Assembly (NCBI GenBank): GCA_032718475.1
Contig: JAUCBJ010004510.1
Location: forward strand, 64,001-88,458
Source of the DNA: Nemertoderma westbladi
Lineage: Eukaryota; Xenacoelomorpha; Nemertodermatida; Nemertodermatidae
Direction: 5' to 3'
Length of the DNA: 24,458 nt
In this document: piece after piece, positions 1-10,010 of the stretch
Numbering within the stretch: the stretch's first letter is position 1
Layout of the letters: every line of letters starts with the position of its first letter
Notes under the pieces: generated by a model
What the model saw: only the letters and a program-made list of their open reading frames with translations
Told to the model about the DNA's origin: nothing
Databases searched by the model: none
Translations under genes and position numbers: made by a program

Positions 1-330
1 TCAAGGCCACTGTCCTAAGTGCCTTAAGCGTCTCAAGAAAGTCATGGGCTGTCCACCAAGCTTATTCGCTCCATGAGGTCGCCAAAGCACAAGATTATGC
101 ACTGGCTGGTCCTCACAGCGAAAGCAATGTCCTGCAAAGTGGAGGCGGCTCCGTTCAATTGTCAAGCTAGGGGAGAATAATGAAACACCTCCAATGTTTT
201 ATAGAATCTGATTGGAGATGTGTTCAATGAACTTGACACAATGAACCCGGCGCAGCATTCTTGTGAAAGTGTCATCCAGAGATTTGGTGTCCTCAGCAGT
301 TGAGTCCAGCATGGACTCGGCCAAGTGGAC
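1..330 (-). mobile_element. LINE (non-LTR retrotransposon) 3' tail fragment
   Basis: Read on the minus strand, this stretch translates, with at least one internal stop and some drift, into the C-terminal tail typical of non-LTR retrotransposon polyproteins. A TRMLRRV-type block is followed by a basic ERSRLHFAGHCFR block, then LVLWRPHGANKLGG and a short basic end. These match the family pattern of the region after the reverse transcriptase (RRL-x-FAGHC, then LW-x-P-HG). The reverse transcriptase core is not present; the piece runs off the left edge of the window. It is a dead, truncated copy. The clade cannot be fixed from so short a piece. A related tail lies on the plus strand at 6535-6930. 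Confidence 0.7.
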
Positions 331-838
331 TGGTTATACTGCTGTCTTTATGGTGGTAACCATTCATTGCCTATAACAAAGTTATGGTGACCCTTCATTT
401 CATATAAATAAAGGTTAAACCAGAAAATCTGGGACTTATTTTCCCCAATAAAGTTGTGGTAAAAACAATACCACTGTGTGCTTCTTCAGTTTTTCTACCA
501 GAAAATGGTTGCGGTGAAATATTCGTATATCACCCCCCCCCCCCCCCCTCCCCTATCTACGTCTCCCCTAGTCGCCCCCCCTCCCTCCCCTCCCACACCA
601 TTTCGTCTAGCCTAGTTACAAAGTCCCAAAAGTCCCTATCAAATTCGACACAAACCCCCATCCCTCAATGCGTGGCCGTGGCATACTTTGCGAAACCTGC
701 GATGATCAATTCAAAAAGGGAAAATAAATTAAACACTATTTTTATTAAACAACTAACTGATTATTATTCATATTGACAAAAAAAACATAAAATATGTATT
801 AAGTAACACCAAGTTTTTAATAAACAACGTTATTTGCG
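331..838. other. Intergenic stretch with 17-bp poly-C run
   Basis: No convincing gene is seen here. The stretch holds a run of 17 C at 532-548 followed by C-rich low-complexity sequence to about 600. A 106-codon open frame across it is low-complexity and starts at GTG, so it is not called. Near its right end is the likely poly(A) signal of the esterase gene. Confidence 0.6.
741..746 (-). terminator. Candidate poly(A) signal of the esterase gene
   Basis: On the minus strand this reads AATAAA, about 95 nt beyond the esterase stop codon, a normal 3'UTR distance. In AT-rich DNA the hexamer also occurs by chance, so only position supports it. Confidence 0.4.
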
Positions 839-1522
839 TTATTTACTCTTTAAGAATTCCCTCCAATTCGGCATACATTCCGTCGGCACACCACTTAGTG
901 TACATCGCTCCTCTACCAACGGCTTAATAATCCCAAAAAGTGCCTCGCTTCCGGACTTCGCGAGATGCAGCCCATCTATTAGCATCTCTTCCCACCCGGG
1001 AACCTTCATAGCCGCGTGCAGATCGGCCACAGGGACTCCAGACTGGCGCCCAACCTCCCGCACAACCTCGGCGTACGGCCCCGGGTCGCGCTCCTCGAAA
1101 GGAATATCGTCCAACACGCATTGCGTCTTCCACGCGCTATTGTTACAATTCGGAGGGGTTACCAAAATAATTTGGTCTTTAATCGCCCCTCTCGATTCCA
1201 GAAAGTTAATTATTTTCCCCAAGTTTTCTCGGAATTGCGGAATATCGATCCTTTGAAATCCAAGCGAACAGTCATTGGCTCCGAAGAAAACCACGATAGC
1301 GATTGAATTTTGAACTAAATGAGTTGTGAGTACTTCTCCTAGAATCGGTTGTATCCATGAAGTGTTGTAACCCGAGAAGCCGCGGTTGATGACGTCACAG
1401 CGGCGTTGGAGAGCGTCTGCCAGCATGCGAGCCCATCCCCCCTCTACACCGAACCCGTATTGAGTTATGGAATCGCCCAATAGCACCACATTGGGAAATG
1501 TCTTTGGCGGAGTACTGGTCAT
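839..1522 (-). CDS. IAH1: SGNH/GDSL esterase, isoamyl acetate-hydrolyzing esterase-like
   Basis: The 227-residue product carries all four SGNH-hydrolase blocks in order: GDSITQ with nucleophile Ser18; NRGFSGYNT with the block II glycine (Gly48); FFGANDC with Asn83; and DGLH with Asp183 and His186 as the rest of the catalytic triad. The NRGFSGYNT and FFGAND wording is characteristic of the IAH1 branch, cytosolic enzymes expected to hydrolyse short-chain acyl esters such as isoamyl acetate; the substrate is inferred from the family. No signal peptide or membrane segment is seen. Length is close to the family norm of about 240, so the gene looks complete in one exon, although animal relatives are usually multi-exon. 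A pyrimidine-rich TTTTAG on the minus strand just beyond 1558 could be the 3' end of a 5'UTR intron. The ATG at 1522 is the only sensible start before block I. Confidence 0.9.
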   Translation of the reverse strand: MTSTPPKTFPNVVLLGDSITQYGFGVEGGWARMLADALQRRCDVINRGFSGYNTSWIQPILGEVLTTHLVQNSIAIVVFFGANDCSLGFQRIDIPQFRENLGKIINFLESRGAIKDQIILVTPPNCNNSAWKTQCVLDDIPFEERDPGPYAEVVREVGRQSGVPVADLHAAMKVPGWEEMLIDGLHLAKSGSEALFGIIKPLVEERCTLSGVPTECMPNWREFLKSK

Positions 1523-1689
1523 AATTTGAGTGTAACTTATTTATTGTACCGGTACAACTAAAATGAAAAAGAATCAAATAATATCATGATAATACAGTAG
1601 TTGTTGCTTACTATCATAACTGAGTGATAGTAAGTGTTTCTACCACAGCTACAGCACCAGTATCCTATAATAAGACTAATATGAATGGG

Positions 1690-1945
1690 AGAATCTTTTA
1701 GGCTCGTTAAGCCAAGGAATGCCTGTTCACCACCATGGGTGATCTTCCACAGTAAACCATTCCACTCTGTTTCCCAAGTTGCCTTGGTTCCCATTTATCG
1801 ACCACTGAAGGATGAAAACCGGGGTTGGGCTAGGCTGCAGCATTTAAAGCACTGTACCCAAACAGTGCTGACCCATCTAGGGATCGAACCAGGGCTCCCT
1901 ATTCGGAAGCCCAGTAATGTCACCACTAGACCAAGCTGCTGCTAA
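1690..1945 (-). mobile_element. tRNA-derived SINE
   Basis: Read on the minus strand, the element begins near 1942 with a tRNA-like head. It has an A-box-like TGGTCTAGTGG (1933-1923) and a good B-box GGTTCGATCCC (1890-1880), spaced as in RNA polymerase III promoters. The T-arm no longer pairs well and an unrelated body of about 180 bp follows towards 1690, so it is a SINE and not a working tRNA gene. The 3' boundary is uncertain. It sits upstream of the esterase gene in the same orientation. Confidence 0.7.
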
Positions 1946-2170
1946 TATAATATAAACTAATAAATAAACTAATATAGCTTTATAAATAAATAAATAAACT
2001 AAACTAATATAATAGAATAGAATAATAAAATAAATGTGTAACCTGTTCTATTGTGTTTAGTTTATTATTTTAGTTAAAATAACGTGTCACTGTAACCTGC
2101 TCCTTTCTCTAAATTGAGAATTTAACATTGAGGCGGGATATTAATTCGCCAAGATGGGATTTGCGTCGTG

Positions 2171-2193
2171 CCCCCCCCCCCCCCCCCCCCCCC
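2171..2193. repeat. 23-bp poly-C run
   Basis: There are 23 consecutive C on the plus strand in otherwise AT-rich DNA. It is one of three such runs in the window (532-548 and 18788-18812), all C-rich on the plus strand. Confidence 0.95.
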
Positions 2194-2280
2194 TGTCTCC
2201 CATTTGCACCAAATATTGTTGCCATATGATTAATTATTATTGGTGACAGATTAGGGGTATCAAGGTCGTTTTCTTAGGCG

Positions 2281-2633
2281 AGTCAATCTAGCATAATACC
2301 CAAAAGTAATTCGCAATCAATCCCGAACCACATTTTTTGTGTACAGTGGCACAGTTTGCCATCATGTTTGAAGAGGATAGTTCAGTCGATCGATAGTCAT
2401 TATTGGACTAAACTTTGTTTTCACAAAATTTGGGAAAAATGTCACCAATAGTTAGGTACCTCGTTGTTATGTAAAATCCATATTGCTAAGGAAAGAAGCA
2501 TGTCATTGAAAGTGATCCGCATATTTGTTGATAGTTGGTGTGATATTAGCAAGATAATGTAGAATCAAAAATATTGGTTCAGATGAATTGCGAATCTGTT
2601 TTGTGTTACCCCCTGTTTTTCGCTAGATTGACT
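2281..2633. mobile_element. Short non-autonomous element with terminal inverted repeats
   Basis: The left end starts AGTCAATCTAGC and the right end is its exact inverse, GCTAGATTGACT, ending at 2633. A second inverted block, ATTCGCAAT, lies 25-40 bp inside each end. The 353-bp interior has no coding capacity. A similar right-type end (GATTGCGAAT followed by CTAGATTGACT) recurs at 9770-9807, showing a family. No clear target-site duplication was found, so the exact boundaries and superfamily are open. Confidence 0.6.
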
Positions 2634-3600
2634 GTACTATTATTTTAGTATTGCATTTGCAGTTATTCTGTGCCAGGCAATCTCTACCATAGCTTCTACC
2701 AATTACAGGCCTCAAATTAACTAGCATATAGTTCGATGATATAAACTTAAATAATTCGCTCAACTCAGAAACAGTAAACTGCCTCATGTACCTCATGTAA
2801 AGTGTCTCATGGACGATTCTCCATCGTTCTAGCATGTATGAAGCCATTACATGCTATGATAATTTTAAGATTGTTTACCTTACAGTTGTAACTAATTCAA
2901 ACAATTGCATAAAAGGGTATGATTTACGTTAATTTTATTATAAACATTAAAATATAAAAGTGATATTGAGCGTCCCGAACGCCGATAAGTTGACATGACA
3001 TTCCACTATGAATATGGCATGGCACTCACTATTCCACGTTAAAAACTGTCATAACGCTGAAAAGTGGTTATTAATAGCACATGGCCAAGGTTGACATGAT
3101 ATCTATGGTAGAGCAGCATTCGGTCCATTCCAAGGAGTATTCCATGGAGGGGACAGTCTGAGTATTCCGGGAGGGGACAGTCGGTGTATTCCGGGAAGAG
3201 GACAACAGCTCGTCTCCTACTTGATAATGAGGCGAGTGATTCAATACCGACGTTTCAACACGATTCGCACATGTTAATCTAATTCCATGTATTTTAGTAT
3301 TTTCAATGAAGTTTCAATGAAGTCTTATTACTTTCTATACAAATATTTATACAACAATTTCAAGATGTTAACGGTTTATGTAACATATTTTTGGAAGCAA
3401 TCCACAATATAACGTTGTCGAAGTAGAAAAGCTCACACAATTCGAACTATTATGATTCTTATGATTATTAATATTGTATTTCCGAACAAAGATATGATAC
3501 CAAATAAATGTTTGATGCGATTTATTTACTCTTGCAAAACACGTCAAAGAACACCGAATACTTTGATAAAAAACTAATTATACAACTTGTCTATATATAT
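2634..3600. other. Intergenic stretch, no gene seen
   Basis: This is AT-rich sequence without a convincing coding region or RNA gene. The only local structure is a degenerate tandem repeat at about 3135-3205: three units of GTATTCC followed by a GGGGACAGT-like block, spaced about 27 bp apart. Confidence 0.5.
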
Positions 3601-3606
3601 TTTATT
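3601..3606 (-). terminator. Candidate poly(A) signal of the proline-rich gene
   Basis: On the minus strand this reads AATAAA about 35 nt after the predicted stop codon at 3641-3643, in the right place to end the spliced proline-rich gene. Confidence 0.4.
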
Positions 3607-3640
3607 AGTGTAATTATATACTGCACTCTAACTCCCAGTG

Positions 3641-5934
3641 TTAGTGTTTTATTATGAGAAGGAATATTAGGAATATAAAGATTCCAATTAGAATCACAAC
3701 CTGTCGTCTATATTGCCTCACAATGGGCGCTAAATTTAATGGAACTGGTATAGGAGGATATCCGCTTACCAATTCGACCATCTCATATTGGGCAAACCTG
3801 AAAGAAATACAAATTTACAACAATTATTGGAAGTATATTATATACATATATAGTAATTTATTGTTAGATCATTATATGCTTTTATTATTATCATCAATAA
3901 TAATACTACACTATTAAATTTATTAATTAAGCCGATTTAAGTTCATATAATGTATCTATCTCTATTATATAAATCGTCCTCCCTGTGCTCCCTCTGTACA
4001 TAAATATACTCAACTTATGACTCTGAAAAAGTGCTACTTTTCGCACCATGATAGTTACAAATCACATAAAACGAACAACTCGATTATGACGAAGTGCTTA
4101 CCTGCCCAGTTGACCACCTCGTGGTATTTGGGTCTGCCCAACCTGAAAAAGTATGAATGAGGCATTTTAAGAATATAGCAGGTTTACATTCATTTATTTA
4201 TATAGTCCTAAACCCTGAGCATATCATATGAGACAGAAAAAATGTATATTTTTGTCACAAGTAACATTCAAAGTCATTATATAACATTATTATTGTTTAC
4301 TAACCTGATTCGTTCCTTCTTCATTTGTATTATACAATTCCTGAGTGCGAATTTGTTGTTGATATTCTTGGTTGTAAGTTTGTTGCTGTTGGTTAAAGTC
4401 AAGTAGGGCGTTCGTGCTAAAATAATATAATATTTGGATTGGACAACATAGATCATCTAATGTATATGTTGTTTGTTCAAGTAAGACATCGTTACCTCAT
4501 ATAATTTTTCACACATAAAAAATAATAGCTGTACCTTGGTTGTCTGGCAATATTTATTTGCTCTGGGTAAGGATCAGGTAACTGTTCATTGTAGCCTTGA
4601 TATTGTGTTTCTGGTGCAAGTGGTTCTGTTTGTTTTGGTGTTTTTTTTCCAAACAGCTTGACCTTAAAGGGCTTCTTCTTGGCAGGTTCTTCATCTTGTT
4701 GTTGATATTGTTGAGCTGAATTAGGTGGTGGCTCTTTGGGTGGCGATTTTTTGCCAAACAACTTTTTCCGTTTCTTCTGTGGTTGCTCATCAGTGTTTGG
4801 TGGTGGTGGCTCATATTGACTTGGTCCTGGTGAGATTCCAGGCATCTGTGCAGGTCCTCTATCATAGATAGTATCCGGTGGTGAGGGTGGTGATTTCTTT
4901 CCAAACATTTTGAAGGGTTTTTTCTTAGCAGCCCCATGCTCTTGTTGTTCATATTGACCAGTCTCTTGAGGCGACTGTTCAGTTGGCGATTTTTTTCCAA
5001 ACAACTTTTTATGAAACTTCTGTGGTGAATTGACTTTACCTGCTGATTGATGTGGTCCTATTCCATTCGGCGAAGCTGGACTGGAGAGCGGTGGGCTTGG
5101 TCGAACTCCTGGAATCGCAGATGGTGCTGGTGGATGTGGTCTTATTCCTTTAGGTGGTGGGGTCCTGGGTGGTGTGCCCAGTTGTCCAGGGTCCAGTGTA
5201 TGTGGACTAGGTGTTCTTGGTCTAGACATTCCATTTCCCTTAAGTTGTTGTGCAGATGGGGCTTGTGGAGGTGGTGGCGGTGCTCTTCTCTTTGGCGAGA
5301 TTGGGCTAGGTGGTGGTGTACCTGGTGATCTTGGTCCAGGTGGAACCGCCGGCATCGCTCCTTTTCCCTTGAGCTGTTGTGCAGATGGTGCTTGCGGAGG
5401 TGGAGGTGGTGCTCTTCTCTTTGGCGAGATTGGGCTAGGTGGTGGTGTACCTGGTGATCTTGGTCCAGGTGGAACCGCCGGCATCGCTTCTTTTCCCTTG
5501 AGCTGTTGTGCAGATGGTGCTTGTGGAGGTGGAGGCGGTGCTCTTCTCTTTGGCGAGATTGGGCTAGGCGGTGGTGTACCTGGTGATCTTGGTCCAGGTG
5601 GAACCGCCGGCATCGCTCCTTTTCCCTTGAGCTGTTGTGCAGATGGTGCTTGCGGAGGTGGTGGCGGTGCTCTTCTCTTTGGCGAGATTGGGCTAGGTGG
5701 TGGTGTACCTGGTGATCTTGGTCCAGGTGGAACCGCCGGCATCGCTCCTTTTCCCTTGAGCTGTTGTGCAGATGGTGCTTGTGGAGGTGGAGGCGGTGCT
5801 TTTCTCTTTGGTGATATTGGCCTAGGCGGTGGTGTACCTGGGGGTCTTTTTCCAGGTGGAACCCCAGGCATCGCTCCCTTTCCCATCAGTTGTTGAGGGG
5901 ATGGTGCTGGTGGGGGTGCTGGTGGTTTTACCAT
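3641..5934 (-). CDS. Proline-rich tandem-repeat, tail-anchored membrane protein (4 exons)
   Basis: Exons on the minus strand are 5934-4535, 4416-4305, 4142-4102 and 3797-3641. Donors read AAG|GTACAG, CAG|GTTAGT and CAG|GTAAGC; acceptors end in TTTTAG, TTTCAG and TTTCAG. Phases join without a break (1400+112+41+157 nt, 569 residues). The N-terminal part of about 230 residues is tandem 43-residue repeats with PPPPP runs and KRRAPPPPPQAPS. Next come four basic motifs of the type KKLFGKKSP or KPFKMFGKKSP, each in a Pro/Gln-rich setting. Exon 2 is Gln/Asn-rich. The last exon ends with basic RQYRRQ, then about 18 hydrophobic residues (VVILIGIFIFLIFLLIIK), His and stop. This is a tail-anchor layout: large cytosolic N-terminus, single C-terminal membrane helix. 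PPPPP runs are the kind bound by profilin, EVH1 or SH3 domains, so an adaptor role is possible but inferred. I do not recognise the family. A stop codon lies in frame just upstream of the chosen ATG. A GTAAGC inside the last exon could act as an alternative donor that removes the anchor. Confidence 0.75.
5234..5890 (-). repeat. 129-bp in-frame tandem repeat within the proline-rich gene
   Basis: About five units of 129 bp encode the 43-residue repeat. The four inner units are almost identical at the DNA level, while the 5'-most unit (about 5770-5890) is more diverged. This suggests recent expansion or homogenisation by unequal exchange. As 129 is a multiple of three, the antisense frame also stays open (240 codons on the plus strand), which is a by-product and not a gene. 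Confidence 0.9.
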
Positions 5935-6534
5935 ATTTACTGTTGTTCAACGGATGCCAATTAAATATATTCTTAAACCATATTATTATAACAGTTTTAT
6001 AGGTTGTTATATATCTTAATATGTATGTATGTTTTGTATGTCTTTTGCATTTTATATCAAATGTGAACCAGACCAATTTAGTGAGGGCACTGTAGTGCAG
6101 TATCTGTACACCCTCCAATAAATTTTTTATATTAGCTAGTTTAGTACCAGTGTAGCCCATGTCACCATTATTTTGTTTTTTTAGATGTTTTTTGCTTAGT
6201 GATTTATGTTCTGGGTCAATAAGCAATGGACTCATTACATGTTCAATTTTCGTGATAGCTAGATAGTGTTTTTTCATTATAGCTAGATGTTTTAAACGCA
6301 AAAAATAACATTAATTTAATATTTTTCGAAAAACAAAATTTTTTGGTATTAAAAAAAAACGATCTACCATATAAAAACACTAACTACCATTGTTCTGTAG
6401 GCCCTACCATATATCCCAGTTGTTGTGTTAAAATGCTGCGTGCCTATTTTATTTGGTGATGTCAGATTGGTTTAATTAAAATTCCTGTTAATCGTTTATA
6501 TAATTTGTTATGTCATGTTATTCAATGATCATGG
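5935..6534. other. Upstream region of the proline-rich gene
   Basis: This should contain the 5'UTR and promoter of the minus-strand proline-rich gene, but no convincing TATA box or first exon could be fixed. A 159-codon minus-strand open frame runs from here into the gene in another frame and shows no recognisable domain. Confidence 0.4.
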
Positions 6535-6930
6535 ATAGAGAGTCGCAAAAAGACATTAGGAATGCAAAGGCTTAGGTAGCTCTATCGAAAATGGATACCA
6601 TCTGTAAATCAGATCTCTCCAGGCACCTGAAGTCCAAGGTCTTTCGAGCCACAGTTGAAAGTGTACTTTTATACGGGGGTGAGACCTGGACACTGACTAA
6701 ATCACTTGAACAACGTATTGATGGTTGCTACACAAGCCAAAACTAAGGGCAGCCCTAAACATCAGCTGGAGACAACACATGACAAACGCAGAGATTAATG
6801 TACCACCTGTGCCAAGTGTCAACCACCCTCTGTGAACGCAGATTAAGATTCAGTTGGCACTGCTGGAGAAGTAAAGACGAGGTCATACCAGTTCTACTTT
6901 TCTGGCAAACAACTCATGGAAAGTGTAGCT
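6535..6930 (+). mobile_element. LINE (non-LTR retrotransposon) tail fragment with frameshifts
   Basis: Translation in shifting plus-strand frames gives the conserved LINE tail in order. The blocks are SDLSRHLKSKVFRATVESVL, LLYGGETWTLTKSLEQRIDG, LRAALNISWRQHMTNAEI, then ERRLRFSWHCW and LLFWQTTHGK. This corresponds to the end of the reverse transcriptase region and the basic tail. An in-frame TAG near 6573 and at least two frameshifts show it is dead. The piece is cut at about 6930, exactly where the foldback element begins, so the foldback may have inserted next to or into it. The tail belongs to the same general group as the fragment at 1-330. Confidence 0.8.
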
Positions 6931-7383
6931 GGTTCCGACATCCTACTTCTTTCTATAAATATTTTGTAGTAGCTAGTTTTTATCACTATTTGTATAGACA
7001 ATATTCCAGAACATGTTGGCTATTCACTTTTTAAAAAATTATGTTCTAGAACAATTATTTTTTGTTCTAGAACATTTTTTTGAAAAAATCTGGATTCTAT
7101 TTAAAACGCATGGAATCGTTCTAAAACGTGTTTAAAATCAATAAAAAAAATTGTGAAAAAAATATTTTTTTTATTGATTTTAAACACGTTTTAGAACGAT
7201 TCCATGCGTTTTAAATAGTATCCAGATTTCTTACAAAAAAATGTTCTAGAACAAAAAATACTTAATTAGAACATAGTTTTTTTTAAATGAATAGCTAACA
7301 AGTTCTGGAACATTTTCTATACAAATAGTAATAATAACTAGCTACTACAAAATATTTATACGTGGAAGTAGGATGTCGGAACC
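6931..7383. mobile_element. 453-bp foldback element (long inverted repeat)
   Basis: The left arm begins GGTTCCGACATCCTAC at 6931 and the right arm ends with its inverse at 7383. The arms are about 220 bp each with few differences and meet in an A/T-rich centre near 7151-7163. The whole segment could fold into one long hairpin. Each arm contains copies of the 12-bp palindrome TGTTCTAGAACA (7042-7053, 7063-7074, 7242-7253), so there are palindromes within the palindrome. There is no coding capacity. It looks like a foldback or MITE-type DNA element; no clear target-site duplication was identified. Confidence 0.8.
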
Positions 7384-8640
7384 AGTGTTGAAATTACTAG
7401 CTAAACCTACCTAAAACACTAGCTACCATAAAATGTAGTCTCTTGCTTAACGAGGAGACATCAATTACGTCCGTTGACCAAGTTGCAGTAAATGATAATT
7501 TATAGAACTCTCCCCATACTAAAATATCTAAATATTGTAAAAAAAACTGCATAAACACTTCAAGTGACCTGTTAGGCAGTATAAATATACCGGTACTGTA
7601 GTAGGCCATGGGTACATAGGTACTGTAGGCCTACCGGTAGATATTGTTTTTTATGCAACTTTAGTTGTATTGAAAATGAATCATTCTAGAATAAGCAAAA
7701 CATGTAAATAAAATAAAAAATATATATTTTTTACTAATATTTTTTAATGGTTAGTATTTAAAAAAATAATACTGTAGCTACCATTAAAAACATTATGGAT
7801 GAATGCATATACGTTCTAAAACATAAAAATTAAAAATCAAGGAAACGTTACCTAGTGAAAAACAATTAGATGGGTGTGTCGACATGACGAAATAGTAGTA
7901 ACATGTAAAGTCTCAAAACATGTTCCATATCATAAATCACAAGCCAAAAACAGGATTTTTTAGTATTTTTAATAAACACTAACTATATCATATGAAAACA
8001 CTAAATACCATTGAAAACACTAGCTAGCTACCACAAAAATTTAACATGTAACGAATCAAAATCACAAAAAAATCACAAAAAACATAAACCAAGAGCAACA
8101 AACAGCTATTGTGAAGGTAGAGTAAGCGTAATTTTGACACGGGCGACACTAGTACCAACTAGTTTTTTAATTTTTTTTATATGAAAATTTTCTTGAACAT
8201 TTTAAATATAAATTAAAAAAAATGTCAATGTTCTAGAACAAATATTTATTTGTTATAGAACCTTAATAATATATTTTTTGGCGTATTGATTTATATTCGA
8301 TTGTTGTCAATAAAAATTCATTATATCAAATTGCCGTGGTAGCTAGTGATTTTTATGGTAGCTACAGTAATGATTTTTTTATTAGCTACAGTAGGTAAAC
8401 AAAGTTGATTTTAATTATTAATTAGTGTTGCACGACATTAATTAGGCCTACAAAAACTAAAAACATATATTCCATGTTTTTCGAACATTGTTCTAGAACA
8501 AATAATATATGTTATATAATGAAGTAAATAGCTAACATGTAGAGTATTTTCAAAATGTAGCAAAAACTAGCTATATAAAATTTTTATTTATTTCAAACTA
8601 CTGTAGCTACTGTAATGAAAAAACACTATCTATTTTAGAG
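7384..8640. repeat. AT-rich degenerate repeat region
   Basis: This very AT-rich stretch lacks coding sequence. It carries scattered TAGCTA-type words (for example near 8025, 8340, 8370, 8610) and two more exact TGTTCTAGAACA palindromes (8229-8240, 8489-8500), the same words found in the adjacent foldback. It is probably decayed copies of the same or a related element, but boundaries cannot be drawn by eye. Confidence 0.45.
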
Positions 8641-8843
8641 ATGACTAGCGACAATGAGTGTTCTATTTAAGTAGTTACCAAGAAACTTATTATAAATAAC
8701 GCAAATAAATAGCTCGATAATCAGATTTGGGAAATTATTGGGCATTGCAAAAATAGGTCGTGTGTTCTTTTCAGTGAGTTGACATCCATTTATTAACATA
8801 TAGCAAAGATAAACGGGACATTAGGACCTGATTAAAATTACAA

Positions 8844-9525
8844 AATAATTATTTATTACATGGGAAAAAAAGTAGAACTTTTTTTCGTTATACTCGAGGC
8901 ATTTTATTTACCGAGCGTTAGCGAGGTCGAAAGAATATTGAAAAAAAAATGTTCTACTGTACGTTTTTTTCCCATGTAATAAGTAATTTTATTCTTAAAT
9001 AGGTACTTTTTTGTTGCTTAATTCTGTAATAAAACAGCGATATACTACAGTACAGTTGTGTTACAAAATAAATTGAACTGCAGTATTTTACTAGATTGCT
9101 TCCATAGTTACTGCGATTCAAATTATTGTACTCTTCAACTCCTGATGCTGCCTTACTCAACGAAAATAATTTAGTGTTCTCGAATATTTATTACGTAACT
9201 AGAGAGCCGCTTAAAATCAATATTGGATATTGAGTTCCGTTTTGGTGTACGCCACGCAGACACTAAAGTTGCCATAACTTTTGAGTGTTTGAATGGATTT
9301 TGCTCAAATTACTTTAAAACATTTTCTACATCGATAGTCTTTCACCACATGTAATAAAACTTAAAAAATTTCACCAAAAATAATTTACTTTACTTTTTTC
9401 GCCGGGCAAAAAAGTAAAATCAATGCATTCCTATTGATTATTTGTTTTCCCTAGGGAACTTTTTCTCCCGATTTTGGGGTGTATTCGACTGAAAAAGTAA
9501 CAATTTTAGAATAAAATAAATTTTT
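8844..9525. repeat. Dispersed repeat, copy A (uninterrupted)
   Basis: About 680 bp match 12001-13135 in the same orientation. The first 150 bp form a MITE-like block with inverted ends (TTATTACATGGGAAAAAAA at 8854 and its inverse ending near 8982) around a CTCGAGGCATTTTATTTACC core. The rest includes a 44-bp stretch near 9170-9215 that is identical in copy B, and a small stem, ACTTTTTT...AAAAAAGT, near 9392-9416. No open frame is shared between the copies, so this appears to be non-coding. This copy shows the pre-insertion state of the sites that are interrupted in copy B. Confidence 0.8.
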
Positions 9526-10010
9526 TTCCAATATTTCATTAATTAATTTACACTTAACAAACATTGATAAATCCAATAATACCTTTCTAAGTGTGCGGTG
9601 GTGGCGGGAAATATGAAAAGGGCCATGGGATCATATTCTGTATCATTGCCGGTAACACTATTACAGTTTAGCGTTCTCATTTTTCCCTGAAGAAGGCATA
9701 TATATATTTTTATAGACTTTTTATGGGCAATAACAAAATAATATAAAATCAATAAATTTAGTTTTTGTTGATTGCGAATTTCTTTTATGTTTTTTTCTAG
9801 ATTGACTCGACTATGTTGACTTTGTTGTGTACTGTAGGCCTACTGTACTTGTCCATTTTCACCGTGACTTATCAGTTATCCCGCTACAGTGTTTACAGTT
9901 ACTTACAGTTCCCCCATTATAACTTCCGTTTAGGTTTTGTTAGAACTGTATTATTAATAATTGTAAGATATTGAGGAATGTTGATTAATGTAGCTGACAC
10001 CCGATAAATG
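9526..10010. other. Intergenic stretch with an isolated TIR-element end
   Basis: No gene is seen. At 9770-9807 the words GATTGCGAAT and CTAGATTGACT repeat the right end of the element at 2281-2633; no matching left end was found nearby. A 69-codon open frame here has no recognisable features. Confidence 0.5.

Noticed and set aside
1870-1945. Functional tRNA gene
   Set aside because: A and B boxes are present, but the T-arm does not pair and a SINE body follows, so it is a tRNA-derived SINE.
3654-3917. 87-codon plus-strand open frame
   Set aside because: It is antisense to the last exon of the proline-rich gene and then low-complexity AT-rich sequence.
5174-5896. 240-codon plus-strand open frame opposite the proline-rich repeats
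   Set aside because: It is the antisense of the 129-bp coding repeats and stays open for the same arithmetic reason; the minus strand has the spliced gene.
5822-6301. 159-codon minus-strand open frame upstream of the proline-rich gene
   Set aside because: It overlaps the first exon in another frame and has no recognisable domain or good start context.
8954-9160. 68-codon minus-strand frame in the dispersed repeat
   Set aside because: The frame is not conserved in the second copy of the same repeat, so it is not under coding constraint.
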